Shown here: positions 1 to 9,019 of the stretch, piece by piece
Layout of the letters: each line of letters opens with the position of its first letter
Position numbering within the stretch: the first letter of the stretch is position 1
Assembly: GCF_963169125.1 (NCBI RefSeq)
Contig: NC_084797.1
Span: 87,639,868 to 87,703,867, forward strand
Source: Humulus lupulus
Lineage: Eukaryota > Streptophyta > Magnoliopsida > Rosales > Cannabaceae
Direction of reading: 5' to 3'
Length of the DNA: 64,000 nt
Notes under the pieces: model-generated
Database searches by the model: none
Told to the model about the DNA's origin: nothing
What the model saw: the letters and a program-made list of their open reading frames with translations, nothing else
Position numbers and translations under genes: made by a program

Positions 1-287
1 GCCAATATCTCATAAAATTTCCATTTGCATATAGCATAAAAGCTATGAGAACTGTACAATGATCTAAATCCGATCTCAACCAACGAATGTCTCAAACCAC
101 ATTCCTCCAACTCCAAATTGGTAAATTTTAATTGACAAAGTTCAGTATAGCTTGTTTCCGACTCTATGACCAAATGATCATCATTTTCAGGGATTTAAAT
201 TACATACAGGGACATCCAGCAACTTTCGAAATCTTAATCTTATGTGAAGCCTCGATCATTTATAAATTATACAGAAGTGTAAAACTT

Positions 288-1127
288 TCAACGGATGCAC
301 TCAACACCACGACAGATGAATAACCAAATCATGAGCAGTACCAGACAGACAGCAACATCTATAGCAAGCACTATACGTACTTGACGCCACCACTTCTTTC
401 GAATGCTTGGAGTATTTGATCTGATCCTCATTGAGCCCAACTCCTTTTGTAAAGGAATTGAAGAACTGGATCCACCGTGATTAGAAGAATCTAAAGTTGC
501 TGAATTCAAATCAATGTTAACTCCTCTATGATCTGTTGATTTCCTATGCTCCTCCAATTCAACATCTCTCATTGCAATTACATGATCCTTTGCCTTCTTC
601 TCTTGTTTGCTAGACTTGCCTAATAAAGGAGCTTTTGTGGAAGTCGAAACTTCAATTTGCCCATTTGCACTACTTGGCGATGGAGATGAACCGGCATGAA
701 TCAATGGGGTAACACCTGTCCAGCCTCTACTTCCTTGGGAAACATTCTCTAAGGACGAAATCAAGTGGCGTATAACAGGAAGTAGTTGCTCTTGTACAGA
801 AATAGAGTTCATACTTGACAAACTTCCCCTTGAACCCCATTTGGCTACCTTCTTAAACTCATCTCTAAGATGCTCCAAAAACTGAAGAACTCCAGGGTTG
901 CTAACATTCTCATCGACTATCATGAAATAAACATATCCATCTTCAATCAAAAAACCAAAGGTTCTCTTTCCCATTGTCTCAAAATACAACTTATGAAACG
1001 GAGGAGTTCTTTCCAAACACAATAAAGCTAAACTCTCCATTTCATGATCTCCACTACTGTGTTCATGGAGAACCCGACTACCCTTCGCCACACAACAGTA
1101 ATAAACTGTATTCTGAATCGAACCCAT
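288..1127 (-). CDS. PHYL1: Phytolongin (longin-domain, VAMP-like membrane protein)
   Basis: A single uninterrupted 279-residue reading frame. Residues 1 to about 120 look like a longin domain: the start MGSIQNTVYYCCVAKGS, then the TPPFHKLYFET and GYVYFMIVDE strands typical of R-SNARE longins. The middle is a Ser-rich linker with an APLLGKSSKQEKK patch. The C-terminus is a tail anchor of about 20 hydrophobic residues (around 248-270, VLAIDVAVCLVLLMIWLF) followed by a short polar tail. In phytolongins a plant-specific region replaces the SNARE coil, and that fits here: no heptad SNARE motif with a central Arg is visible. Known family members sit on secretory-pathway membranes; the trafficking role here is inferred. 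The N-terminus resembles Arabidopsis Phyl1-type proteins as I remember them. The coding part has no intron. It is the only intact host gene in the window. The 287 bases to its left are probably 3' UTR and flank; no other gene is seen there. Confidence 0.88.
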   Translation of the reverse strand: MGSIQNTVYYCCVAKGSRVLHEHSSGDHEMESLALLCLERTPPFHKLYFETMGKRTFGFLIEDGYVYFMIVDENVSNPGVLQFLEHLRDEFKKVAKWGSRGSLSSMNSISVQEQLLPVIRHLISSLENVSQGSRGWTGVTPLIHAGSSPSPSSANGQIEVSTSTKAPLLGKSSKQEKKAKDHVIAMRDVELEEHRKSTDHRGVNIDLNSATLDSSNHGGSSSSIPLQKELGSMRIRSNTPSIRKKWWRQVRIVLAIDVAVCLVLLMIWLFICRGVECIR

Positions 1128-1970
1128 TACTAGAACAATTAAATCAAATCGTAAAATTATAGTCTACCAACTTGGCCAAATACTTCACTGTCCAGAACTA
1201 TAAAAGCAACTCTCAAATACCGATTTTATTTTACAAGCCTCAATACCCACTTCACTCAACAAGTCCACTATATCATCATGAGGCAAAAAAATCATAAAAG
1301 ATTACAACTTTTAGAGTGGGAACTAAAGTTCCAGATATTTTAAGCAATTCGACATAGTAAAAAACGAACAAGATCCCCAAGCAAATAACCAAAGTCAAGA
1401 CGGAATGCAATAAGCTCGTCGGCTACAATATCCAAGGCATCTACTACATACCCAAGAAGTTCTTCAAATAAGTATTCAAAAAGAAGAATAAAGTACTCAA
1501 TAAACTCCCTCATACCTGCCCGGGCCACAGCCACCCACTGGAGCACTAAACAGTCCTCCCCGCGGTATGTGTTCTGTGAAAAGAAAAAGGCAAGAACATC
1601 AATTAAATGAGAACTGAACCAAATTTCATTAAAAATTCGCAGATTCTGATCAAAGCCGTCTAATTAGGGTTTGAAATCAACAGAGAAACACGATGTTAAA
1701 AGAGAAATTTTTAAAAAAAAATTAACATCGATCCAAGATAAATAGATTAGAAGATTTGTCAACGAGAAAACAGCAATAATGCTCTGCTAACCCTAGCATG
1801 CTTAGAAATAGAAAAATTGGAACAGTCAACTCTAATCCAAGACCAGTCCACCGCCAAAAAATGAAGAAGCAGATTTTCTCTTCCGCCAAACAGATCATTG
1901 AAAGTAACAATAAGGATATACCTATACAAGTTCTGCCGAACAGAGACATCAGAAGCTATATATATACGTA
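1128..1970 (-). other. Probable 5' UTR exons and introns of the phytolongin gene
   Basis: On the minus strand a good splice donor (GGGCAG then GTATGAGG, GT at 1515-1514) pairs with an acceptor (TTGTTCTAG, AG at 1131-1130) that ends two bases before the start codon, giving a leader intron of about 386 bp. A second possible intron runs from a donor near 1921 (TATAG then GTATATCC) to an acceptor TTTTCACAG near 1573, leaving a small GC-richer middle exon of about 57 bp. A TA-rich run near 1958-1967 could be a TATA box. This is inference from splice consensus; cDNA would settle it. The 68-codon open frame at 1340-1546 crosses the proposed donor and is not called a gene. Confidence 0.45.
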
Positions 1971-2226
1971 GGGGGAGAGAGAGGTGGGGTGAAGAAGTGA
2001 GAGATGAAATTTTGAAGGGGGACAAGTGCTGAATGATATTGAAGTTTTTGACATAAGAAGACTTATTCCCATTAAAGTGTCTTATACAACTTTGACATAG
2101 CAAATAGGAAGTGACATTACCCATTTCCCTTTTATTTATTGTGAATTTTTCGTAAAGATGGCTTTTTAGCCATTGATTTATGAGGAGCTCAAAATTAAAC
2201 AAAAATACATAGCAAATGGAGGAGTA

Positions 2227-2480
2227 ATTAACTTATTTTTTCTTTCATATTTTTCATTTTTTAAAATTTTTATTCATTTATCTATTTTCTTCTTTCATTT
2301 GTATTATTTTATTTTATTTTTCATATTTTTAGTTTTCTTTCTTTTTTTTTCTTTTTTTTCCTTTTATTTTTCTTTATTTTTGTATTTATTATTTTCTCAT
2401 TCTATTTTTTTTCTTTTTTCACACATATGAGATTTTTCTTCTTTCTTTTTTTCTTCTTCTATTTTTTCTTTTTCTCCCGT
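2227..2480. repeat. Low-complexity pyrimidine (T/C) tract
   Basis: About 250 bases almost entirely of T with scattered C (runs such as TTTCTTTTTTTTTCTTTT). An open frame on the plus strand here encodes only Phe/Leu/Ser/Ile-rich sequence and is a composition artefact. It lies between the phytolongin 5' end and the first retrotransposon. Confidence 0.85.
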
Positions 2481-2502
2481 TCTTTGTGGGTATATTTCCA
2501 AA

Positions 2503-2833
2503 GGTAATTGATTACCTTCATATTATGATGTGTGTGTATATTTATGTATTCTTTATGGTAATTGGTTACCTATGTTACTAAATTAGTAGTTACTTCTTCT
2601 TCCTTTTATAATGAAGTGATCTTCCTCTTTTTTATTCAAATTTGATATTTCTTTTCATATTTAATATGAGTAACTCGTCACCCCTCTTATGGTAATTGGT
2701 TATCCCTCTTATGGTAGAATGTTACTCATTTCAGGGTAAATGGTTACTCCTCCTAGTACATGTTATTTAACCTAGCTCTAGGAATTTTTTTTTTACATAA
2801 TTGTTAAAAATCAATTAAGTAATTGGTTACATT
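2503..2833. repeat. Cluster of short GGTAATTGGTTACC-like dyad motifs
   Basis: The 14-mer GGTAATTGATTACC lies at 2503-2516 and GGTAATTGGTTACC at 2557-2570; degraded versions follow at 2691-2705, 2713-2727, 2734-2750 and about 2820-2830. The ends GGTAA and TTACC are reverse complements, so each copy has dyad symmetry. The intervals are irregular. From 2834 to 3140 the sequence is plain AT-rich with no gene seen. Confidence 0.6.
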
Positions 2834-3145
2834 ACCCAAGATTTGAAAAAAGAAACGTCCAATCTAAAAAAAAAAGAAAAAATATTTATAATAAATAAAA
2901 ATAATAATAAACACAATTCATATTACAAAAAATAAATGCAAAAAAACCAAAGAAAAATTTAATATAAAATTAGTTATATAAAAATAATATAAAAAAATTA
3001 TAATCAAATTACAAACATACCCTTCAAAATTAATAAAACTTGATTAAGAGTAAAACTATAGCATAAACCAACTTTTATAAAAAAAAAATATGGGAAAATA
3101 AAGTCATAAAAGTGAAAATTCTTTAAAAAAATGTCATATTCTTGC

Positions 3146-3896
3146 TGTACGCCCTGGTTTTCCCACGGGCTGTTAGCAAGCTGAGATACGGCCTAATCAT
3201 GTCTACCACGTGGACATCCCCAAGACCGGAGCTACCATCGAAAGATCCTACCTCCTCAGCTCGAGGTAACCTAAGGGTTCGCCAAGATTAGACTGAGTTT
3301 GGACTCTGAAGGCCACAGGTCAAGGGAAGCATCCAGCTCGTAGTACGAGCTAGAGTTGGAGGCTGTGACTTTTTATAAAGTCAACCACGCAAGGTAAACG
3401 TGCATATATCAGACATCACGTGTCTGATATATCCCTAACTTCTCGGACACGCAGCATGAACATGCGCATTCTGGCACCCACGACTGGGTTGGGCCGTGCG
3501 GCCCATTACCCCCCTTACCTATTGATTAGACCACACTTCATGTGTCAGGTTTTAGGAATTAATCATGAATGCCACAGAGTTGACATGATAAGTAAGAAGG
3601 TCATGGGATGACCTTCTTACCAACTCCCAGGTGCCCTCTCCTATAAATATGGAGACCCTGGGAGTTGCAAAGGGTTGGATTCTATTGTGTAAGAAATACC
3701 CTATAAAAGAATACCAAGCATATAGCAATAATATTGACTGGTGGAGTAGAAGGATTTTAACCTTTGAACCACCTAAAAACGTAATTGTGTCACCAGCCCA
3801 TTTTCAAAAGATCATTCATCTATTTCGGTTCAACATAAGCACTAATCCCTTCCTCTTATTTTCTTAATTACCTGTTGGCGAAGAACCGCGTCAACA
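3146..3896 (+). repeat. 5' LTR of element A
   Basis: Begins TGTACGCCCTGG and ends GCGTCAACA; pairs with 21161-21911 at equal length. I count about 19 differences, all transitions. Inside are a TATA box (TATAAATA, 3652-3659), a perfect hairpin of 13-bp arms with a 3-base loop directly upstream of it (3592-3620), and a second dyad of 12-bp arms around a CACGTG core (3404-3432). Confidence 0.93.
3652..3659 (+). promoter_or_regulatory. LTR promoter TATA box of element A
   Basis: TATAAATA inside the 5' LTR, directly after the GTAAGAAGGTCAT hairpin. The same box is in the 3' LTR at about 21667. Transcription would be expected to start some 30 bp downstream. Confidence 0.6.
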
Positions 3897-3899
3897 GTT

Positions 3900-3918
3900 T
3901 GGTGCTTTCATTGAGAGC
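3900..3918 (+). other. Primer-binding site of element A
   Basis: TGGTGCTTTCATTGAGAGC begins four bases after the LTR end. The same 19-mer follows the LTRs of elements B (23494-23512) and F (55368-55386, minus). It starts with TGG as a complement of tRNA CCA should, but I cannot name the tRNA from memory. Confidence 0.7.
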
Positions 3919-3948
3919 TAGTTAGATTGCTGTCGCAAACATCCAACT

Positions 3949-4563
3949 ATGGTGAACACTCGATCCAGGCACGGTAACGAGACGGAACAGCATGATGGGC
4001 AGGAGGCTCATCATATCGCCATCCCCGGTGAACAAATTCCTGAGGTCCAACAGCGGCCGGGCAAACAGCCGGTGGGCCAAGATGACACTGGAAGTTCGGC
4101 GCCCCGGCCACCTAATCCAAACCCAGATTTTTACACTACGGTAGAGATGGAAAACGCTCAGCTGAGGAGCCAACTAGCGAAAGCTAATCAGCAGATCAAG
4201 GATGTGTTGGCCCGACTACCCCCTCTTACAACCGACGCTAACGTCAGAAAGAGGCAAGGCGAGACTCATAAGTCCCGCAGGGGTAATCGGTCCAGGCCTA
4301 GCCGCTCGGACAGACCTCCGGCAGCCAACTCTATTCCCTCATCGCATCGTCGAGAGGCAAACTTCGAAGAAGCACCTAGAGCCGAACAACAACAGTACAG
4401 CCGTTCGGTCCGAACTTCAACTCCCAGCTCCCAACTAGCCTCGAGCGCGCCCAGGAGAGCTCGAGGAAATTCCAGAAGGAGATCCGGGGAGGGCTCACAG
4501 CATCAGCCCGTCCCCACCAGCTGTCCTGCGCCTCGTCCAGATCGCCAGGCGCGGGAACCGTAG
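3949..4563 (+). pseudogene. Gag N-terminal region of element A (frame broken)
   Basis: Starts MVNTRSRHGNETEQ 52 bp inside the LTR and runs 204 codons to a stop. The product is Pro/Arg/Ser-rich with a short possible coil (ENAQLRSQLAKANQQIKDVLARL, about residues 67-90), as in the disordered front of Tat-type Gag. Between 4564 and 5053 related Pro/Arg-rich coding sequence (for example RHPPSPIRYPSPPRP) continues in other frames, so at least one frameshift and stop separate it from the Gag core. Confidence 0.7.
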
Positions 4564-5053
4564 GTTGGCAGGGCCGAAAGGCCCCCACCTAACTTGATCC
4601 GCCCTGACGGAACTAGGATCGCATCTCCGGTCAGGCATCCTCCCTCACCAATAAGATATCCATCTCCGCCTCGGCCCATCCGAGATATCCCAGCTTATGG
4701 AAGCAGTAGGAGAAACCCCCCGTCCGTGGGACTTCCCGACGTAGCGGGGCGCCGAGAGGGAGCCCGGATCCTCACCCCCAAAGGTGGACTCCGAGCTTTT
4801 CTAACGGGAGCAACTGGACCGGCAGCCGCCAGAGTGACCTTTCTGGCGGAGACCTACGTCAGTGTTTAAGCTCGGCATAAAGTCCTCAAACCACCCAGGG
4901 GGGCGACCTGCGAGATCGCCTTAACTCTCATAGAGGAGAGCCAGTAGGAGGTGGCAGCCATGCTCACTCAGGGGGGACCTTTCCGAAGTATGTAACGGCG
5001 GGAATGCCCCAAATAACCTATCTCAAGATAAGAGGGGCAATAACCCACCAAAT

Positions 5054-6617
5054 ATGTACAATGGATCCGGAGCTGTTGAGCAGCCCCGGAATAACCAAGG
5101 AAATCAGGACAAAACCCTTGAGCGCCTGGCTCAGATGGAGGAGCTGATGAGGAAGCTCCTGTCGGAGAAAGAGAAAGATGAATATGATTCGGGGGACGAG
5201 ATGGAGCTCTTCGCCCCCAGCATAGCAGCAACGGCTTACCCACCCGGTTTCCATATGCCACACCTGTCCAAATTCAATGGAGACGGAGATCCGTTGGATC
5301 ATCTGGGGATGTTCAACACCCTGATGATGGCCCACAACATTGGCCCCGAGCTGAGGTGTCTGATATTTCCTTCCACACTGACTGGACCAGCCAGGCAGTG
5401 GTTCAAGCAAAGCATAAGACAATCAATCAGCTCCTGGAAATCTTTCTCGGCTGACTTCAAAAGGGCATTCCGAGCCTCCCAGGCTGCCCGCGTCAAGGCC
5501 GACTCCCTGGCTAACGTGAGGCAGCAGCCCGACGAGCCTCTGAAGGCTAACCTGGGCAGGTTCGCGAGCGTCGCTGCTCGGGCCAGAGACGCGGATGACA
5601 GCTCCAAGCTCATGGCCTTGAGGACTGGAATCCTCGTCAGAGGGGGACTCTGGAAAGATATACAAATGAAGGGAGTTAGCTCGGTGAACGAGTTCCTAAA
5701 TAGGGCCCAGGAATGGATCAACTTGGAGGAGGCCGAAGCCTCAGCTGCAGGGACCAGCCAAGCCCTTAAGCAGCCCGCTGGAGTGGGGACGGAGGTCGTG
5801 ACAGCGACCCAAAATGTCACACAGAACAACCAGCTCGGTGGAGGCAAAAGAAAGGGGAACGGCGAGGGCAACCAGCACGGCCCAAAGAAGAATAAGTCCG
5901 TAGATAAGTTTAAGCCTGTCTACGCGACTTATGCAGAGCTCACCCACTCTAGGGAGAACATCTTCCTAACTAACTCTACTCGCCTCCCTTGGAAGAGGCC
6001 GAAGCCGTTGAAGCACCAAAAGGGGAAGAGAGACACCTCCAAGTTTTGCCGTTTTCACAATGATGTTGGCCACAATACCGATGATTGCAGGCATTTGAAA
6101 GATGAGATCGAGACTCTCATCCGAGCCGACCCCTTGGCCCAGTACGCGCGGAACAGGGTTCCAGCAAGTCGACCTGCTCCGGAAGTCCCGGTCAGTCAGC
6201 CCGGGTCTCGGGTAGATCAGGACGTCCCTCCTCCCGTGATAGGAGGAGAGATATCCACAATCTCTGGAGGTCCGCATTTAGCTGGCGCGAGCAGGGGTGC
6301 CCAGAAGAGGTACGTAAACGAACTCAAGGCGCATAATGGAGTAGAGTTCGTCCCAGAGCAGCGTCTGCCAAAACAGCAGCGATTGGAGAGGCCACCGATC
6401 ATTTTTACGGAAGAAGATGCGGGCCATGTCCAGCTCCCTCACAACGACCCTCTGGTCGTAGCAATTCAGCTCGCTAATCGGAGAGTTAGCAGGGTGCTGA
6501 TCGACAATGGGAGCTCGGTAAACCTTCTATTGTGGTCCACATTGGAGAAGATGGGTTTGACTGTCGCTGAGCTAAAGGCGACCTCCATGATGCTGTATGG
6601 TTTTTCGAGAGAAGGAT
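5054..6617 (+). pseudogene. Gag core, CCHC-like motif and protease start of element A
   Basis: Open for 522 codons. Residues about 70-235 are a retrotransposon Gag domain (HLSKFNGDGDPLDHL, then GPARQWFKQ, then FKRAFRA). Near residue 330 is the zinc-binding-like FCRFHNDVGHNTDDCRHLK motif usual in this lineage. Near residue 485 the aspartic protease begins with VLIDNGSSVNLL (active-site DNGS in place of D-T/S-G). The frame is cut at YGFSREGL, where the LTR at 6618 was inserted; the listed stop codon belongs to that LTR. In element F the protease goes on for well over 100 residues after the same motif, so A has lost the rest. Confidence 0.85.
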
Positions 6618-9004
6618 TGTAACGACCCAAATTCGCTAATAAGGCTTAAGGGCCTTGATTAGTGTGCCAGGAGGGCATGTTGGGATTTATGTGTGATTTT
6701 ATGAGTTAAATGCATGGTTATGATTTAAAGCGTGTTATGTGACTATTTGATTATTTGAGATGCATGACTATGTATATTAGTATGCATGTAGGCCCGGATT
6801 GTGTTAGAAGGGCATAATTGTAATTTTGGCCATGTTGAGCATAACTGTATTAATATGTGATGATTGTTGAGACCACAGTGGTATGTGGGTATATCCGTGA
6901 TGTGTAACTTTCGGCACGAGGCGATCCTAGAGCTGGATAGCGGGGAAAAGTCACAACGGGGCATTATGTTTGACTTTGAGCGAGTCAAGGAGTATTTTTG
7001 ATGTTGGGTTATGAAAATAAATAATTGGAGATATATTTGAGGTTAGGATGTCTAGGCGGGAATACTGGGGGATTTTACCATTTTTGCCTCGGGGATATTT
7101 TGGTACCCCGAACCTTGAGGTAACCAGCTTAAGTTATAAAAACAAAACAAATAAACCATTTGGAGACTTAGAGAAACCGACCCAGCCTCCACCCTCTCTT
7201 CTTCTTCTTTCTTTCCTCTTTCTTTCATGAATCCACAGAAATCTTAGGAGAAATCAAGCTTGAATTTCTGAAAATTGATTGTGGGATTTGGAGGTTTAGC
7301 TCAAGAGTTAATCAAGAACAAATCAGGGTAAAGGTAAGCAATTAATTCTTTTTCTCAAGTTAAATTTCTGAGATTTTGTTGGGTTGTGAATGTTTATGGA
7401 TTTTGATGTTCAAGGTGGAGTTTGAGGCTTGAAATTTTGAAGATAGGTCATGGGATCCTTTGGGAAATGATTCTACAACTTAGGTAAGGTTTAAATTAAA
7501 GTTTGATGGTTGAAATTGAGAATTTCCATTGTTGGTTTTGAGTTTTAGGTTTGAAATTTCAGAAATTTGGAATTGGGATCTTGGTGAGTGTTAGGTTGGA
7601 TTTTTGGTGGAATTGTGCTGTTTAAACCATCCTAATGTTGTGATTATTAATTGGTTTTGATTTGGGAGCTTTGGGATGGCTTAAGGTGAGGTTTTAAGCT
7701 TGAAAATGGTGGGTTTTTCTGGGTTCGAAGGGTCGGGCCGCGGCATGGTTCTTGGAGGGCCGCGGCCCTTGAAGGCTTAGTTGTGCTGAGGATGGAGGGC
7801 GGGTCGCGGCATGGTCCATGTAGGGCCGCGGCCCTTACCTGTTTCTGGGCATTTTGTGGCTCTGTTTGGGGGCCATGCCGCGGCATGGTTGGGCCATGCC
7901 GCGGCGCTTAAGGAATTTTGGGAATTTGGGCTTGGGAATTTAACCTAGGGTGCTCGGGGTTGAGTCTTTTACAATGTTTGGTGAATTTCAACGTTCCGAG
8001 TACTAGAACTTGGTTTAGAAACTCATTTGAGATTAATCTTATTGGTATCCATTATCTTGGTTGTGACTAGGTGTTAAGCTAGTGCTCGGGAAGTGGATCG
8101 TGCTCGGGGGCCGTCATTTTCTATTTAAAGCATTTGGAACTAAGGTAAGAAAACTATAACACCCGTAGGATAGGGCATGGGCCCATAGTGTGATTGCCGG
8201 GCATGGCCCTATATTGCATGTTGCATGATGAGATGATTGCAGGGCATGGCCCCAGATTGTGTTGTGTGCAAATGTTTAACCTTAAATGAATCATGATGTG
8301 TGAATGATTATTTTGAATGTACTATATGTGTGATTATGATGAAATGAACGGAAAGTGCCGAGAACGGCGTAGGTCGGGGCGGCCGTGGGCCGAAAGTAAC
8401 ACCTAGCACATGGGATGCTATATTCAGGGTGGGACCCAAGGGATACATGAGTTATCCTCGCGGTGAGAACCGATACCCCAGGGCTTTGGTAAGGCTCTGG
8501 GGCGGCATGGCCGTGTTTGCTTAGTCTATTGATTGACTTGTTTATCTGTGGATTATCTGTTATGATAAACTGTATTAACTGCATATGTTATGTTCTGCAT
8601 GAGTTTTCTTGCTGGGCTTCGGCTCACGGGTGCTCCGTGTTGCAGGTAGGGCAAAGACTGAGTCAACCAACCATGAGTATGGAGAGCGTGAAGCGACGCG
8701 TACATGTTTGGCCTGCCCGACTGCTTTGGTTGGGGGTTTATTTGAAATCGGCTGTAATAATCTATGATTCTATAACTGATCAACTGTAAACTTACTTCAA
8801 GATGAAAATGGTTTTCAAACCTTATTTTTGGGATCCCAATTGTTTAAAACTAGAAGTTTTCATTGAGTCAACGCATTTTCAAGGATTACAGCCTTAACTT
8901 TTATTAGTCACACTTTTGCCTCAAAACCTCGGTTAGCGAGTTCATTGCACTGTTTTGTCTTAAAAATTCACTTAGTAACGGCTCTAAGGGAGTAGGGCGT
9001 TACA
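6618..9004 (+). repeat. LTR of the nested Tekay-like fragment
   Basis: Begins TGTAACGACCCAAATTCGC and ends AGGGCGTTACA, just before a clear PBS. Conserved landmarks shared with the LTR at 61283-63661 are AATAAGGCTTAAGGG at the start, GGTAAGAAAACT near 8145, GGCTCACGGGTGCT near 8620 and the terminal GTTACA. It contains a GC-rich patch of GGGCCGCGGC motifs (7735-7905). No protein is encoded; open frames inside it are chance. Confidence 0.85.
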
Positions 9005-9007
9005 ACT

Positions 9008-9019
9008 TGGTATCAGAGC
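9008..9019 (+). other. Primer-binding site (initiator Met tRNA)
   Basis: TGGTATCAGAGC, the standard complement of the plant initiator methionine tRNA 3' end, three bases after the LTR. Confidence 0.9.

Noticed and set aside
1340..1546. A 68-codon hydrophobic frame upstream of the phytolongin gene
   Set aside because: It crosses a good splice donor and lies in the proposed leader intron.
2173..2430. An 85-codon Phe-rich frame
   Set aside because: Result of the T/C-rich low-complexity tract.
9008..9019. tRNA-like TGGTATCAGAGC strings (also at 25268, 29323, 58653)
   Set aside because: They are primer-binding sites after LTRs; no cloverleaf surrounds them.
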